A stretch of 35,185 bases of DNA from Bacilli bacterium (GCA_028690575.1 JAQVAY010000005.1:1979-37163); one strand, 5' to 3'. Positions 17,246 to 30,403 are shown, counted from the first letter of the stretch. Program-made: numbers and translations. The notes: a model not told the origin generated them from the sequence alone.

Positions 17246-19327
17246 TTATCGAGCGGAGACTCCGTTCTTTTTGATAATTTCATCCATGATGTAGCGTGGG
17301 CATTCACCATAATGATCGAATTGCATGACATAGTTGCCTCGGCCTTGTGTCATACTGCGAAGATCCGTGACGTATCCGAACATTTCGGATAATGGGACTT
17401 CGGCTTCGATAATTTTTGCGTTTGCTCTTTGCAATTCACCATTGATATTACCACGACGTCTAGAGATATCTCCAATGACATCACCGTAGTATTGTTCAGG
17501 AATAGTCACTTCGATTTTCATGATTGGTTCGAGAATGACAGGATCGCATTTACGAGCAGCTTCTTTGAGTGCCATTGAGGCAGCAATTTTATATGCGGCT
17601 TCGCTAGAGTCAACATCGTGGTAACTACCATCGAATAAAGTTGCTTTGAGATCAATCACTTCAAATCCAGCCACTAAACCTCTCTTTAAGGAGTCGACTA
17701 GACCATCACGGGTTGGTTTAATATATTCTTTTGGAACTGTTCCACCAACAATAGCGTCAACGAATTCAAATCCTTTGCCGGGGTTTGGTTCAAATTTGAG
17801 CCAGACGTGACCGTATTGTCCACGTCCACCGGATTGCTTAATATATTTACCTTCGCAATCGCCAGATTGACGAATCGTCTCGCGATATTCGACTTGGGGT
17901 GCGCCAACATTGACGCTGACACCAAATTCGCGTCTCATACGATCAACGATAATGTCGAGGTGAAGTTCGCCGACACCAGCGATAAGGGTTTGACCAGTTT
18001 CCGCGTTAGTTCTAACCTTGAAGGTCGGATCTTCTTCGGCAAGCTTTTGTAAAGCATTAGCCATCTTTTCTTGATCAGCTTTAGTTTTTGGTTCCACAGC
18101 CTGTTCAATAACAGGATCGGGGAATTCCATTTGTTCAAGAATGACAATGTTTTTGTCATCGCATAATGTATCGCCAGTAATAGTATTTTTCAATCCCACT
18201 ACTGCTCCGATATCTCCCGCGTGCAACTCTTCAACTTCCTGACGATGGCTGCTGTGCATGAGAACGACACGAGCGATTCTCTCTTTAACACCCTTGGTGC
18301 TGTTATAGACATATGATCCACTTTTCAACACACCGCTATAAATACGAACATATGAGAGTCGACCAATGAAAGGATCGGTAGCAATCTTGAACGCAAGAGC
18401 AGCAAGAGGGGCTTCCTCTTCAGCTTTGCAAGTTGTTGGGTTACCACGATCATCAATGCCTTTAGCGGCAGGAATGTCAAGAGGGCTTGGTAGATAATCA
18501 ATAACTCCATCAAGGAGTAATTGTATATTCTTGTTCTTGTAAGCGGAACCGCAGAACACTGGGTGAAACTCACCTGTCAAAACCGCTTTACGAATGGTGG
18601 CTTTGGTCTGCTCAACGCTTGGTTCTTGCCCATCAAGAACCATCATGAGGATTTCTTCATCATAGTTGGAGAGAGCTTCGAATAAAGCTGCTCTTAACTG
18701 GACTACTTTATCTTTATATTCTTCTGGAATTGGTGACTCTGTTGGATTGTCATCAACGTTAGAATCATATACCCATGCTTTTTGCTCAATAATATCGATA
18801 CAACCGGCTAAGGATGACTCAATGCCAATAGGGAATTGCACCGCAGCAGCATTTGCACCTAAACGTTCATGGAGGGAACGGACACACATTTCGAAGTCCG
18901 CACCAATAGCATCTAGTTTGTTCACAAAGACAATTCTTGGAACACCATATTTGCTGCCTTGTCTCCACACTGTCTCAGTCTGAGGCTCCACACCATTTTT
19001 TCCATCTAGAACAGTAACTGCACCATCAAGAACACGTAGTGAACGCTCAACTTCAACAGTGAAGTCGACGTGCCCAGGAGTGTCGATGACGTTAATGCGA
19101 TTACCTTTCCAAGTGGCGGTAGTTGCCGCAGAAGTAATAGTAATGCCTCTCTCTTGTTCTTGTTCCATCCAGTCCATAGTGGCTGAACCCTCATGGGTTT
19201 CACCAATCTTATGAATCTTTCCGGTGAAGTAGAGAATACGTTCTGTTGTGGTAGTCTTGCCCGCGTCGATGTGGGCCATAATACCGATATTTCGAGTATG
19301 GGCTAAATCAAATTCACGATTTGCCAT
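17246..19327 (-). CDS. fusA: Elongation factor G
   Basis: [36 protein letters not shown]..., complete 693 aa. Confidence 0.99.
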   Translation of the reverse strand: MANREFDLAHTRNIGIMAHIDAGKTTTTERILYFTGKIHKIGETHEGSATMDWMEQEQERGITITSAATTATWKGNRINVIDTPGHVDFTVEVERSLRVLDGAVTVLDGKNGVEPQTETVWRQGSKYGVPRIVFVNKLDAIGADFEMCVRSLHERLGANAAAVQFPIGIESSLAGCIDIIEQKAWVYDSNVDDNPTESPIPEEYKDKVVQLRAALFEALSNYDEEILMMVLDGQEPSVEQTKATIRKAVLTGEFHPVFCGSAYKNKNIQLLLDGVIDYLPSPLDIPAAKGIDDRGNPTTCKAEEEAPLAALAFKIATDPFIGRLSYVRIYSGVLKSGSYVYNSTKGVKERIARVVLMHSSHRQEVEELHAGDIGAVVGLKNTITGDTLCDDKNIVILEQMEFPDPVIEQAVEPKTKADQEKMANALQKLAEEDPTFKVRTNAETGQTLIAGVGELHLDIIVDRMRREFGVSVNVGAPQVEYRETIRQSGDCEGKYIKQSGGRGQYGHVWLKFEPNPGKGFEFVDAIVGGTVPKEYIKPTRDGLVDSLKRGLVAGFEVIDLKATLFDGSYHDVDSSEAAYKIAASMALKEAARKCDPVILEPIMKIEVTIPEQYYGDVIGDISRRRGNINGELQRANAKIIEAEVPLSEMFGYVTDLRSMTQGRGNYVMQFDHYGECPRYIMDEIIKKNGVSAR

Positions 19328-19345
19328 AATAATTTCCTTCCTCGA

Positions 19346-19813
19346 TTACCAACGATAATGCGCGTAAGCTTTGTTAGCTTCAGCCATCTTGTGTGTATCT
19401 TCTCTCTTTTTCACAGAAGCACCAGTGCCGTTCGCAGCATCGATGATCTCGTTAGCGAGACGATCTTCCATGGTTTTTTCATTTCTCAAGCGGGAATAGC
19501 CAACTAACCATCTTAATCCGAGAGTGACTTTTCTTTCTTTGGTCACTTCGGTCGGAACTTGGAAGTTGCTTCCACCAACACGTCTCATTTTTAATTCGAC
19601 TTCTGGCATGATGTTGTTAATCGCTGTTGCGAAGACATCCATGGCAGGTTTGCTGGTTTTTGCTTCAATCTTTTTGAAGGCTGTATAGAGAATCGTTTGA
19701 GCGGTTCCCTTTTTACCATCAAGCATAATCTTGTTGATAAGACGTGTGATGAGCTTACTACTATAAACTGGATCGGGTAACACGTCGCGCTTTGTAGCAC
19801 TATTTTTACGCAT
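19346..19813 (-). CDS. rpsG: 30S ribosomal protein S7
   Basis: [39 protein letters not shown]..., 155 aa. Confidence 0.99.
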   Translation of the reverse strand: MRKNSATKRDVLPDPVYSSKLITRLINKIMLDGKKGTAQTILYTAFKKIEAKTSKPAMDVFATAINNIMPEVELKMRRVGGSNFQVPTEVTKERKVTLGLRWLVGYSRLRNEKTMEDRLANEIIDAANGTGASVKKREDTHKMAEANKAYAHYRW

Positions 19814-19832
19814 AATGAAACTCCTCCTTCAA

Positions 19833-20255
19833 CTATTCGTCCGATTTTTTCGGTTTCTTTGTACCGTAGAGGCTGCGTCCCTGACGTCTAGCTTCAATAC
19901 CGGCACAGTCAAGTGTTCCACGGACGACGTGGTAACGAACACCAGGTAAATCTTTAACACGTCCACCGCGGATAATCACGGTTGAGTGCTCTTGTAAGTT
20001 ATGACCTTCACCACCGATATAGGCAGTAACTTCATAACCGTTCGACAATCTAACACGGCAATATTTACGCAAAGCGGAGTTAGGTTTTTTGGGGGTCATT
20101 GTTCCGACACGAGTGCAAACACCACGCTTCTGTGATGAAGCTTGCTCAGTGGCTTTTTTCTTCAGTGAGTTGAATCTAGCACCAAGAGCTGGAGTTTTTG
20201 ACTTGGTTGTCTTGTCATGACGACCTTGACGAACTAATTGGTTAATTGTTGGCAT
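19833..20255 (-). CDS. rpsL: 30S ribosomal protein S12
   Basis: [12 protein letters not shown]...[11 protein letters not shown]...[17 protein letters not shown]. Confidence 0.99.
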   Translation of the reverse strand: MPTINQLVRQGRHDKTTKSKTPALGARFNSLKKKATEQASSQKRGVCTRVGTMTPKKPNSALRKYCRVRLSNGYEVTAYIGGEGHNLQEHSTVIIRGGRVKDLPGVRYHVVRGTLDCAGIEARRQGRSLYGTKKPKKSDE

Positions 20256-20376
20256 ACAATTGCTCCTTTATTAATTTCCTTCATGTGAGTGGCTTTCCAT
20301 CCACAGTACCGAGTGTGTCATATGTTTTTCTTAAAAAACGACCTCTCGGTCCACGTGCTCAGGATTAGCACACGCT
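20256..20376 (-). promoter_or_regulatory. Structured 5' leader of the rpsL-rpsG-fusA(-tuf) operon, possible attenuator
   Basis: GACC-GAGA-GGTC hairpin (20340-20351) followed by GTTTTTT on the minus strand; downstream CTCGGT (20308-20313) can pair with ACCGAG (20345-20350). Confidence 0.45.
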
Positions 20377-20381
20377 CATAT

Positions 20382-20410
20382 ATAATATATAAGTAAGAAA
20401 AAACACGCAA
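20382..20410 (-). promoter_or_regulatory. Promoter of the rpsL operon
   Basis: -35 TTGCGT (20405-20410), 17-bp spacer, -10 TATTAT (20382-20387). Confidence 0.65.
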
Positions 20411-20432
20411 GAAGAAAATTAAAATATTGTGT

Positions 20433-21983
20433 TTAAGCTCTTTGTTCGAAACTTAAAGTGATTTCATTGGTTCCCATTTTGGTAATAGAAATAGACAAAG
20501 GAAGGTTCTCACCATTTTTGTTAAATGTAAAGTCATAGTACTCATCGCTTGTGGTGCCAAAAGTATCACCATAGGTAAAAAGAGTGGAATTACTGGCGGC
20601 AATACCGTTTTGGAAATCGCTTTCCCCTTCAGCGGAAAGTAAATGGCAAAGCATTTTTTTTGAAAGTGAATTGGGAGAGTTATCGTTAGCTAAACCAACA
20701 TATAAGTTTGAATAAATAGCGAGATTTTCTGCGGTTAAATTCTCGACAAAACCAAGCGGAATGCGTGAACTTCGCGATGAATAATACACCAGTCTAGCGT
20801 CAATATGGTAGATGCGAAGTCCGTGGTGATTAGGATAATAGAAAATGCGACTTTTCCCATCTTTGTCTGTGTAAACATAGGAAGAAAATGAAGAAGAATC
20901 ATTTAGACCGTTTGAGGTAAAATATTCTACAAGTATATATTCATCATAAGGAGTGCCATTAAATGATGAAGTTGGCATAAGAATAAAATCACCAGTTTCG
21001 GTAAACGAACGGATGGTAATATCTTGAGGTTCGTTAACAATGTAAGGTCTGGCCCAATTTAATAAATACTTACTAAAGGAGGAATGGTCTCCTAAGTTGT
21101 AATCCATCATGTCAAAGAATCCGGTTGGTTGATAAATCGAGTTGGAATCAGTGTTGTAATAATCTTGAAGTCCAAAAAGATGACCGACTTCATGGATAAA
21201 TGTATTGGCTTCGACATAGTGGCTTTTATAAGCATTTTTGCCAATAAAATCAATCGATGACCAAGCATATGTTGAAGCGGCAGGCGTAGTATTGATTGGA
21301 TCTGCTCGATCAACATAAGCCCAAAACAAAGAAGAAGTGTCTTGGTAGTTGGGGGGATAATCGTAAACCACATATAAACCACGAATATATTTGCCGTCTT
21401 TATCGAGATAATTCGTTAAATCAAAATCTGAATTATCGAGCCAAGTAATAATTTCGTTAGCCAAATTAGAACTAACTTTCAATGTCGTGCTGCTAGTTTG
21501 AGACAAAGAAAGTGTCTCTTCAGCACTTAAAGAGCTGGTGAACCAATTGGTCACTTCTCCTTTAATTGTGATGTGTCCATAGGAGGAACGATGATAATAA
21601 GAGGCTACCGATTCATAAACATTTTTTGAGGGGCTACCAAAAAAGGCATTTTCTAGAAGGATAGTCTTCTCATTAAATGTGTTGGAATCACTATCTGAGA
21701 AAGCAAGGGGTACCACGAGTAAATACGGATCTTCTCCTTCTTCAAAACAAAGGCCATCATCTTTCGAACTTTGGAGCTGAGCTAGGCTAGTTAGTTCAGT
21801 TGTTTTGACGCTTTGATTATAAAAATTAGTTTCTTTTGGGAGACTGTAAGGGCTGAATGAACTATGATAAGTTTCCTTCTTTTCGATATTCGCTTCGTAG
21901 GGAACATATTCTAAAGAAGTCTTCCCAAAACACGAAGTTAAAATGACGCAAAAGCTAATTAGGGTGAGAGGAAATTTTTTCAT
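20433..21983 (-). CDS. M6-like (immune inhibitor A-type) metalloprotease lipoprotein
   Basis: Lipobox 'VILTSCFG'; zinc-binding motif 'FIHEVGHLFGLQDYYNTDS' (HExxHxxGxxD) followed by 'FDMMDYNLGDHSSFSKYLLNW'. Confidence 0.8.
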   Translation of the reverse strand: MKKFPLTLISFCVILTSCFGKTSLEYVPYEANIEKKETYHSSFSPYSLPKETNFYNQSVKTTELTSLAQLQSSKDDGLCFEEGEDPYLLVVPLAFSDSDSNTFNEKTILLENAFFGSPSKNVYESVASYYHRSSYGHITIKGEVTNWFTSSLSAEETLSLSQTSSTTLKVSSNLANEIITWLDNSDFDLTNYLDKDGKYIRGLYVVYDYPPNYQDTSSLFWAYVDRADPINTTPAASTYAWSSIDFIGKNAYKSHYVEANTFIHEVGHLFGLQDYYNTDSNSIYQPTGFFDMMDYNLGDHSSFSKYLLNWARPYIVNEPQDITIRSFTETGDFILMPTSSFNGTPYDEYILVEYFTSNGLNDSSSFSSYVYTDKDGKSRIFYYPNHHGLRIYHIDARLVYYSSRSSRIPLGFVENLTAENLAIYSNLYVGLANDNSPNSLSKKMLCHLLSAEGESDFQNGIAASNSTLFTYGDTFGTTSDEYYDFTFNKNGENLPLSISITKMGTNEITLSFEQRA

Positions 21984-22104
21984 ATATTTAATAATGTAAG
22001 TTTTTAGTGTAACAATGTCAAAGAAAAGACTTTTAAATGTCTTTTATCGAGACAATCGGAAAGTCACAAAAATCACAATAAACCATGCAGAAAGCCATTG
22101 TTTA

Positions 22105-22136
22105 TGTAAAAAAGCCCCAATTTTGAGTTGGGGCTT
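22105..22136 (-). terminator. Intrinsic terminator of rpoC
   Basis: aagccccaa(22112-22120)/ttggggctt(22128-22136), 9-bp stem; on the minus strand followed by a T tract. Confidence 0.9.
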
Positions 22137-22153
22137 AGAAAAGCTTTTATTAT

Positions 22154-25100
22154 TTACTTTTTACTTTCTTCGACAGCTCGACGAATCTTTTCGTGAATGG
22201 CATTGACGGCTTTATCGTGCTCTTCGACATAACGATCAGAAACCACTTTCATGGTATCTTCAACATCGAAATTTTCAATCATTGCTTCTTCAGAATCTTC
22301 ATCGACTAAACCACGTCCCGCAGGAATCAATCGACCAGTAATGACATTCTCTTTTAAACCGTGGAGATAGTCAGTTTTACCTTTAATAGCGGCATCAGTC
22401 AAGACACGTGTAGTTTCTTGGAAAGAAGCGGCTGAGAGGAAGCTTTCAGTCTCGAGAGCGGCTTTGGTAATTCCGAGAATTAAAGGTGAGAACACCGCAG
22501 GGTGTTTACCGCTGAGAAGAGCAGTACTGTTTTTGTCAGTGAAAGTATTAATGTTAGCGCGTGTACCAGCAAGCATGTCAGTATCACCAGCATCAATAAC
22601 GAACACTTTGCGGAGCATTTGTCGAACGATAACTTCGATATGCTTATCGGAGATGGCAATGTCTTGAGTGGAGTAAACTTTACGAACCTCTTTGAGGATG
22701 TAGTTTTCAACAGCGGTTTCATCGCTAACTTCGAGGAGTTTCTTTGGAGAAATTGCTCCTTCGGTAATTTTACCACCATTCTTGACAGTATCACCTTTCT
22801 TGACTCTTAAACGAGCACCGAAAGGAGTTGTATAGACTTTTTCTTCAAGATCATTCTTAATTGTCACATCGTAGCAGCCGTTTTTCTCTTCAATACGGGT
22901 GACAACACCGCGAATTTCAGAAATGAGAGCTTCGCCTTTTGGCGTGCGAGCTTCAAATAATTCTTGAACACGAGGCAAACCTTGAGTAATGTCGCTACCA
23001 GCAACACCACCAGTGTGGAAGGTTCTCATCGTTAATTGGGTACCAGGTTCGCCAATTGATTGAGCGGCCATAATACCTACTGCTTCGCCAACTTCGACTT
23101 TGCGACCAGTCGCTAAGTTACGTCCATAGCAGTGGACGCAGACACCATCTTTGGTCTCACATCCAAATAAGGAACGAATAACAACTGATTGAATGCCAGC
23201 ATCAACGATTTCTTTAGCTTGTTCTTCATTGATCATCGTATTGCCTTTGACAATCACTTCGCCGGTTTTGGGATCAGTGACATCATTTAAAGCATAACGA
23301 CCAACTAAACGATCTTTTAAGGAAGCGATAATGGCATTTCGAGAAGTATCGCGAATTTCGCGAACTTCGAAGCCGTGATCAGTGCCACAATCTTCTTCGC
23401 GAATGATAACATCTTGACTAACATCGACAAGACGACGAGTTAAGTAACCTGAGTCAGCAGTCTTCAAAGCAGTATCAGCACCACCCTTACGGGCGCCGTG
23501 AGTGGCAATGAAGAATTCGGAAACGCTCATTCCTTCGCGGAAGCAGGATTTAACTGGTAATTCAACCGCTTCACCAGAGGTAGAACCCATCAAACCACGC
23601 ATACCAGCAAGTTGAAGAATGTTAGACATATTTCCACGAGCACCTGAGTCAGACATCATATAAATAGGGTTACGAGTGTCGACTTGGAATTGCTCTTGTA
23701 GTTTGGCTTGGACTTCATTTTTAACGTTATCCCAAACTTTGACAACTTGATCATGTCTTTCTTTATCGGTTAATAAACCCATTTTGAACATGTCTGATAG
23801 TTTATTAACTTTTTCGTCTCCACCCTTGAGAATTTCTTCTTTTCCTTTAACGATATGGATATCGTCGAGAGAAATGGAGAATCCAGCGATAGTAGCATAA
23901 TGGAAACCTTGATCCTTGATTTTATCAAGAACAGCACTTGTCTTGGGTTGAATGATATCGCCCCATTTATCAACTTCTCCAGCGCGGCGGTCATAACGTT
24001 GGAAAATATCGTTAACAATGCTACTCAAGTCTTTCTTTTTAAAGGGTTTCATGAGTTGGCGAGAAGCGATATATTCGCGGACGTTTGTGCCACGAGGAAC
24101 AAAGTAAGAAGCGATTGTTTCAGGATCATTATTTAAATTCTTGCTGTTAACCGCGTTTAAATAAGGGAAATCAGCAGGGAATATGAGGTTGAAGATAACT
24201 TTACCGACAGAAGTAATCAAGTAGCTCTTGTTCTCTTCTTCGGTGAAATCTTTTTTCATCATAGCACTTCCAAGGATAGCGATGCGATTATGGAGGTGAA
24301 TTTGTTTTGTCTGATAAGCGAGTAATAAGTCATCAACGTTCTTGAAGACTTTTCCTTCACTAGCCGCGAATAATTCAAATCTTTCAGCATCATCCTCATC
24401 ACCTCTTTTATGCGCATCTTCAGCGCGTTTTAAGAAGTCTTCTTTAGTGGCTTCTAAGGTGAGATAGTAGTTTCCAAGCACCATGTCCTGAGAACCAGTA
24501 ACGATAGGTTTTCCATCTTTTGGTCCAAGGATATTGTTGCTGGCGAGCATCAAATGGAGTGCTTCCTCTTGAGCAGCACGACTAAGTGGAAGGTGAACAG
24601 CCATCTGATCACCATCGAAGTCGGCGTTGAAACCAGTACAAACGAGTGGATGTAAACGAATGGCTCTTCCATCAACTAAGATTGGTTGGAAAGCCTGAAT
24701 ACCAAGTCTATGAAGAGTTGGGGCACGGTTCAATAATACTGGGTGCTTGCTAATAATTTCTTCGACAATATCAAAGACAACGTCTTCGTATCGATCAATA
24801 ATTTTATCAGCTTGCTTATGAGCATTAGCGATACCACGTTTCAAGAGTTCACAGGCAATATAAGGACGGAGCAATTGAATGGCCATTTCGCGTGGAAGGC
24901 CACATTGATACATCTTTAAACTTGGTCCGACCGCAATAACGGAACGACCAGAATAGTCAACACGCTTGCCGAGGAGGTTTTGTCTGAAACGACCTTGTTT
25001 TCCTTTTAAAGCTGAGCTGAGTGATTTCAGGGCACGTCCGCCTGGGCCTTGGACAGGTTTATTTCTTCTGCCGTTATCAATAAGAGCATCAACAGCTTCT

Positions 25101-26113
25101 TGAAGCATACGTTTTTCGTTCATCAAGATAACATCAGGAGAGTTCATGTCAATTAGTTTCTTTAAACGGTTATTTCTGGAGATAACGCGTCGATACAAAT
25201 CGTTCAAATCGCTAGTGGCGAAACGTCCACCATCGAGTTGAAGCATCGGGCGTAAATCTGGTGGTATAACTGGAATGACATCAAGAATCATCCAATCAGG
25301 TTTATTAGAAGAGTTTCTAAAGGCTTCAATGACTTCGAGTCTCTTGGTCAATTTTTGACGTGACAAGGCACTAGTCTCTTTCATCTTGCCGTTGATATCA
25401 TCAGCTTCTTTATTAAGATCAACTTCATTGAGTAGTCTCTTAATAGCAGCCGCACCTTCGCCGAATTCAGCTTTGGTGAATTTGCTGATAAAACGAGCAT
25501 TGGATTGGAAGTCGAAAACTTCAGAATAGTTCTCTAATCGAGAGATTAATTCCAAAGCGCGGTTATACATATCATCGCCTTCGATAATTCCATATTCCAT
25601 AGCGCGATCTAAGATGTCTTTAATAGCTGGGATAAACACCTCACGACCATTGCGTTCATTAATGAATTCGCGATAAGAGAGAACTTTGCTTGTTCCAGGA
25701 TTTAAACAGATGTGAGCAGCATAATAGACAACTTCTTCGAGGTGTTTTGGTGAAACATCGAGAAGTAAACCGATGCGGCTTGGGATACCTTTGAGATACC
25801 AAATATGGGTGCAAGGACTAGCTAATTCAATATGTCCCATTCTCTCACGTCTGACTTCTCTAGAGGTGACTTCAACGCCACACTTTTCGCAGATGACGCC
25901 AGCAAAACGAATCTTCTTATAGCGTCCACAGTGACATTCATAGTCTTTGCTAGGACCGAAGATTTTTTCGCAGTATAAGCCGTCCATTTCGGGCTTTTGG
26001 CTGCGGTAGTTGATAGTTTCAGGTTTCAAAACCTCACCACGTGACCAACTACGAATTTGTTCTGGGGAGGCAAGACCGACTTTAATAGCGGTTAGTTTTT
26101 TTACATCAAACAT
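22154..26113 (-). CDS. rpoC: DNA-directed RNA polymerase subunit beta'
   Basis: [16 protein letters not shown] catalytic motif; full-length 1319 aa. Confidence 0.99.
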   Translation of the reverse strand: MFDVKKLTAIKVGLASPEQIRSWSRGEVLKPETINYRSQKPEMDGLYCEKIFGPSKDYECHCGRYKKIRFAGVICEKCGVEVTSREVRRERMGHIELASPCTHIWYLKGIPSRIGLLLDVSPKHLEEVVYYAAHICLNPGTSKVLSYREFINERNGREVFIPAIKDILDRAMEYGIIEGDDMYNRALELISRLENYSEVFDFQSNARFISKFTKAEFGEGAAAIKRLLNEVDLNKEADDINGKMKETSALSRQKLTKRLEVIEAFRNSSNKPDWMILDVIPVIPPDLRPMLQLDGGRFATSDLNDLYRRVISRNNRLKKLIDMNSPDVILMNEKRMLQEAVDALIDNGRRNKPVQGPGGRALKSLSSALKGKQGRFRQNLLGKRVDYSGRSVIAVGPSLKMYQCGLPREMAIQLLRPYIACELLKRGIANAHKQADKIIDRYEDVVFDIVEEIISKHPVLLNRAPTLHRLGIQAFQPILVDGRAIRLHPLVCTGFNADFDGDQMAVHLPLSRAAQEEALHLMLASNNILGPKDGKPIVTGSQDMVLGNYYLTLEATKEDFLKRAEDAHKRGDEDDAERFELFAASEGKVFKNVDDLLLAYQTKQIHLHNRIAILGSAMMKKDFTEEENKSYLITSVGKVIFNLIFPADFPYLNAVNSKNLNNDPETIASYFVPRGTNVREYIASRQLMKPFKKKDLSSIVNDIFQRYDRRAGEVDKWGDIIQPKTSAVLDKIKDQGFHYATIAGFSISLDDIHIVKGKEEILKGGDEKVNKLSDMFKMGLLTDKERHDQVVKVWDNVKNEVQAKLQEQFQVDTRNPIYMMSDSGARGNMSNILQLAGMRGLMGSTSGEAVELPVKSCFREGMSVSEFFIATHGARKGGADTALKTADSGYLTRRLVDVSQDVIIREEDCGTDHGFEVREIRDTSRNAIIASLKDRLVGRYALNDVTDPKTGEVIVKGNTMINEEQAKEIVDAGIQSVVIRSLFGCETKDGVCVHCYGRNLATGRKVEVGEAVGIMAAQSIGEPGTQLTMRTFHTGGVAGSDITQGLPRVQELFEARTPKGEALISEIRGVVTRIEEKNGCYDVTIKNDLEEKVYTTPFGARLRVKKGDTVKNGGKITEGAISPKKLLEVSDETAVENYILKEVRKVYSTQDIAISDKHIEVIVRQMLRKVFVIDAGDTDMLAGTRANINTFTDKNSTALLSGKHPAVFSPLILGITKAALETESFLSAASFQETTRVLTDAAIKGKTDYLHGLKENVITGRLIPAGRGLVDEDSEEAMIENFDVEDTMKVVSDRYVEEHDKAVNAIHEKIRRAVEESKK

Positions 26114-26127
26114 TTTCTTTTTCCTCC

Positions 26128-29100
26128 TTAGTCATCAAATCTATCATCACCAGTATGAGTGGTGAGACCAATCGCTTCGACATCAACAACGCTTTCCGCG
26201 GCTCCTTCGCCAATTAAGTTACGAATATTAGAATTAATGCGACGTTCTTCTTTTTCTGATTCTTTTGCGAGAGCATCCATATCGATGGTTTGACCATCTT
26301 GATCTAATAATTCAACATTCATTGATAAGGCTTGTAATTCCTTGACCAACACTTTGAAGGCTTCAGGAATGCCAGGTTTAGGTAGTTCTTGTCCTTTAAT
26401 GATGGCTTCGTAAGTTTTTCTTCTTCCGACGCGGTCATCAGATTTAATAGTAATAATTTCTTGTAAGACATGGGCGGCGCCATAGGCTTCAAGAGCCCAG
26501 ACTTCCATTTCGCCAAATCTCTGTCCACCGTTTTGAGCTTTGCCACCCAAAGGTTGCTGAGTAACAAGTGAATATGGGCCTGTACTACGAGCATGCAATT
26601 TATCATCGACCATGTGCACCAATTTAATCATGTACATGCATCCGACAGTAATTCTTTCATCAAATCTTTCACCGGTAGTTCCGTCGAATAGGATGGTTTT
26701 ACCATCTTTATCCATTTTGGCGGCTTCCATCATGGCGAAGATTTCATCATTGGTGATGCCATCGAAAACTGGAGTGGCTATGCGATAACCAAGTTTTCTA
26801 AGAGCGAATCCCAAGTGAACTTCAAGAATTTGTCCGATGTTCATACGGGAGGGAACGCCTAGTGGGTTGAGCATGATGTCAACGGGAGTTCCATCAGGTA
26901 AGAATGGCATATCGCATTCTGGTAAAATTCTGGAAATAACACCCTTGTTACCGTGACGTCCAGACATCTTATCACCTTCGGAAATCTTTCTCTTTTGAAC
27001 GATATAGACACGAACAACTTCGTTGACTCCTGGAGGAAGTTCAACATCTTTGCTCTTGCCTTCGCGCTTAAAGATTTTGACATCCAAAACGATGCCGGCT
27101 CCTCCATGAGGTACACGGAGTGAAGCATCTTTGCCTTCATTAGTCTTTTCAGCAAAAATGGCCATTAATAATTTTTCTTCAGGAGTGGCTTCGGTTTGTC
27201 CGCGAGGAGTGACCTTGCCAACGAGAATATCTCCTTCTTTAACTTCAGTACCAATGACGACAATACCTCTTTCATCGAGGTGAGCTTTCGCTTCGGTAGA
27301 GACGTTCGGAATATCAGCGGTAATTTCTTCATCGCCGAGTTTGGGAATTGAACGACATTCAAGTTCATATTTCTCAATATGGACGGAAGTATAAGTATCA
27401 TCTTTAACTAATCTTTCGCTCATGATGACGGCGTCTTCATAGTTGTAACCATTCCATGTCATAAAAGCGATGGTAACGTTTTGTCCAAGAGCCAAATCTC
27501 CATTTTCCATAGCGGGACCGTCAGCAATGATTTGACCTTTGACAACACGATCGCCAACTTTCACAAGTGAATGTTGATTGACGCAAGTACCTTGGTTGCT
27601 GCGTTCAAATTTTTGGAGATAGTAAGTGCGAGGGAGGGACTGACCCTTTTCTAATATTTCAATATTGCGGCTATCCGAATAGGTGACAACACCTTCTTCA
27701 GCAGCGACAACCGCTAAACCTGAGTCACGGGCGATTTGATGTTCAAGTCCCGTGCCCACGATAGGCGCGTGTGGTCTTAAAAGAGGAAGCGCTTGACGTT
27801 GCATGTTAGCACCCATGAGTGCGCGCATAGTGTCATCGTTTTCCAAGAAAGGAATACATCCAGCAGCAATCGAAACAATTTGTTTTGGAGAGACGTCGAC
27901 AAAGTCGACTTCTTCTTTTTTAGCCATGACGTTTTCGCCTTTGAAACGGGCGACAACTTCATCGTCAAGTATTTCTCCTTTGGGACTAAGATTGATGTTT
28001 GCTTCAGCAATGACATAGTTCCATTCTTCGTCTGCGCTCATATAGATGGAGTCTTTCGCATCATTTAAGACGATATGATTGGCTTTATCAACCTTGCGAT
28101 AAGGAGTTTCAATAAAACCAAATTTGTTGATTTTAGCATAACTTGCTAAATTATTAATCAAGCCAATGTTCTGACCTTCAGGAGTTTCAATTGGACAAAT
28201 ACGTCCATAGTGAGAAACGTGAACATCACGAACTTCGGTTGAAGCACGATCGCGAGTTAATCCGCCAGGGCCTAAGGCCGAGAGGCGGCGTTTATTGGTC
28301 AATTCAGCGAGAGGGTTGGTTTGATCCATAAATTGTGAGAGTTGGCTACTCGCAAAAAATTCGCGAATTGAAGCGGTTAATGGACGTGGATTAATCAAAG
28401 CCTTGGGTTTAACATTTCCAAGGTCACTAATTGACATCTTTTGTTGGACAGTCTTGACCATCTTACCAAGTCCAATGCGGAATTGATTTTGAATTAATTC
28501 ACCAACGCAGCGAATGCGACGGTTACCTAGATGATCAATATCATCAGTGTTTCCAAAACCATCCATGACATTGAGGAAATAAGAGAAAACCGCAACAATA
28601 TCACTAATTGTGACATGTGAAGAAGTGGAATTTAAATCGGTTCCAATAATGGGGCAGATTTTCTTCTCTTTTTCGCTCTTATAGACTTTGACAATGTTGA
28701 CGTTTCCATGGTCATCAAGGCGTTCGTTGACTTTCAATACGTGCAAATGTGCGCCTTTTTCAAAGAAGTCTTCATTTCTTAGGTCTTCTACATCTTCTGG
28801 AGTGAGAGTGTAGCCTTTCTTAAAGCGAATTTCACCTTCACTTGAAATAAGATTTTCAGCGAGGGTTCGATTGGCTAAACGGCTATATACACCGAGTTTT
28901 TTAATATATTTGTAACGTCCGGCACGGCCTAAATCGTATCTCTTTGGATCGAAGAATTTCTGAACGAGGAAATTAACCGTACCTTCTTCGGTAATCGGTT
29001 CACCAGGTTTCATTTTTCTAAAGATTTCCACGAGAGCCGTCTTGGCAGTCTTGACTTTCAAATCATCATCTTTACTGATCGTTAATTCAAGAGCTTCGTT

Positions 29101-29742
29101 GTGACCGAATAAACTGATAATATCATCATCAGATTCGATTCCTAACGCTCTTAATAAAATGGTGGCATGCATTTTTCTTTGACGATCAATACGGACAGAT
29201 AAAATATCCTTATTGTCGCTTTCGAATTGCAACCATGTTCCTCTTCCCGGAATGAGATCGGCTTCATATAAACTTTTGCCGGCTTTCATTTCTTTTGAAA
29301 GATATGCACCAGGCGAACGAACTAGTTGACTAACGATGACTCTTTCCGCTCCATTGACAATGAATGTTCCACTCTTGGTCATCAATGGGAAATCGCTCAT
29401 ATAGACTTCGGCTTCTTGAATTTCACCGGTGGCTTTATGATTGAGTCTCAATGTGACGTAAATGGGAACGCAATAGGTCAAATCTTGAGCTTTGCATTCA
29501 TGGAGAGGATGTTTAGGTTCGCCCAAGCGAACGGAGACATAGTCGATAGAAAGAGTGTCCGCATAGTTATTAATGGGGAAACTCTCTTTAAAAACTTCAT
29601 CTAGGCCTTTTTCCTTAAACTCCTCATAGGATTTCGTTTGAATTTCAACGAGGTTAGGCAAAGGCAATTTGCCGGAGAATCGGGAATAATCATAACGATC
29701 ATTGTTTAACTTGTTTAATTTAGCAATGTTTCTAATTGACAT
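26128..29742 (-). CDS. rpoB: DNA-directed RNA polymerase subunit beta
   Basis: '[37 protein letters not shown]' and '[15 protein letters not shown]'; 1204 aa. Confidence 0.99.
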   Translation of the reverse strand: MSIRNIAKLNKLNNDRYDYSRFSGKLPLPNLVEIQTKSYEEFKEKGLDEVFKESFPINNYADTLSIDYVSVRLGEPKHPLHECKAQDLTYCVPIYVTLRLNHKATGEIQEAEVYMSDFPLMTKSGTFIVNGAERVIVSQLVRSPGAYLSKEMKAGKSLYEADLIPGRGTWLQFESDNKDILSVRIDRQRKMHATILLRALGIESDDDIISLFGHNEALELTISKDDDLKVKTAKTALVEIFRKMKPGEPITEEGTVNFLVQKFFDPKRYDLGRAGRYKYIKKLGVYSRLANRTLAENLISSEGEIRFKKGYTLTPEDVEDLRNEDFFEKGAHLHVLKVNERLDDHGNVNIVKVYKSEKEKKICPIIGTDLNSTSSHVTISDIVAVFSYFLNVMDGFGNTDDIDHLGNRRIRCVGELIQNQFRIGLGKMVKTVQQKMSISDLGNVKPKALINPRPLTASIREFFASSQLSQFMDQTNPLAELTNKRRLSALGPGGLTRDRASTEVRDVHVSHYGRICPIETPEGQNIGLINNLASYAKINKFGFIETPYRKVDKANHIVLNDAKDSIYMSADEEWNYVIAEANINLSPKGEILDDEVVARFKGENVMAKKEEVDFVDVSPKQIVSIAAGCIPFLENDDTMRALMGANMQRQALPLLRPHAPIVGTGLEHQIARDSGLAVVAAEEGVVTYSDSRNIEILEKGQSLPRTYYLQKFERSNQGTCVNQHSLVKVGDRVVKGQIIADGPAMENGDLALGQNVTIAFMTWNGYNYEDAVIMSERLVKDDTYTSVHIEKYELECRSIPKLGDEEITADIPNVSTEAKAHLDERGIVVIGTEVKEGDILVGKVTPRGQTEATPEEKLLMAIFAEKTNEGKDASLRVPHGGAGIVLDVKIFKREGKSKDVELPPGVNEVVRVYIVQKRKISEGDKMSGRHGNKGVISRILPECDMPFLPDGTPVDIMLNPLGVPSRMNIGQILEVHLGFALRKLGYRIATPVFDGITNDEIFAMMEAAKMDKDGKTILFDGTTGERFDERITVGCMYMIKLVHMVDDKLHARSTGPYSLVTQQPLGGKAQNGGQRFGEMEVWALEAYGAAHVLQEIITIKSDDRVGRRKTYEAIIKGQELPKPGIPEAFKVLVKELQALSMNVELLDQDGQTIDMDALAKESEKEERRINSNIRNLIGEGAAESVVDVEAIGLTTHTGDDRFDD

Positions 29743-29768
29743 TCTAATGGCTCCTTAAATCTAAATAT

Positions 29769-30374
29769 TTATTTGTTCACTTTTTTAGCTTGGTAGATGT
29801 AATACCCTTTATCTCTACTTATTAGCGAGATATTTCCAAACAAGCCTTCGATAAATCGGCTTGCTGTCGGAGCGCCTTGGTCTTTACGAATTACCACGTA
29901 TAGTGAACCGCCATCAATTAAGCGTTGCAAAGCGCCTTCATACATTTTGTATGTAACGCGCTTGCCAGCGCGTATGGGCGGATTCACAACAATTGAATCA
30001 TATGGTCCTTCAACATTTGTGTAGATATCACTCTGAAGGCAAGTGATTCTTTGGCTTAATCCAAGTAGTTGTGCGTTCTCCTCGCACAATGCGAGAGCCC
30101 GCTCGTTGATATCAGCAAGATCGACTCTTGCGCTTGGTGAAGTTACAGCAATAGTTAAGCCGATAGGGCCATAACCACATCCAAGATCGAGGATTTTTCC
30201 GGTAAGATGAAGGGGAATAATGACCTTCAATAGGGCAAGACTCCCCTCATCAACCTTACTTTTGGAAAATACTCCATTATCGCTCTTGAAATGCAATGTT
30301 AATCCATCAATTGACAAAGTGATATCACGCTTTTTTGACGCTAAAAGGGGATCGTTTTGAAAATAATGGGACAT
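29769..30374 (-). CDS. Class I SAM-dependent methyltransferase (RsmC/YbxB-like)
   Basis: 'KILDLGCGYGPIGLTIA' and 'SIVVNPPIRAGK' (NPP[FI]R-type motif); located between rplL and rpoB as in many Bacilli. Confidence 0.9.
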   Translation of the reverse strand: MSHYFQNDPLLASKKRDITLSIDGLTLHFKSDNGVFSKSKVDEGSLALLKVIIPLHLTGKILDLGCGYGPIGLTIAVTSPSARVDLADINERALALCEENAQLLGLSQRITCLQSDIYTNVEGPYDSIVVNPPIRAGKRVTYKMYEGALQRLIDGGSLYVVIRKDQGAPTASRFIEGLFGNISLISRDKGYYIYQAKKVNK

Positions 30375-30403
30375 AGTGCACTCAAGAAAAATAACGGTTT
30401 GTG

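Noticed and set aside
22015-22206. Plus-strand 63-aa ORF downstream of rpoC
   Set aside because: Runs through the rpoC terminator hairpin and into the rpoC 3' end; no protein features.
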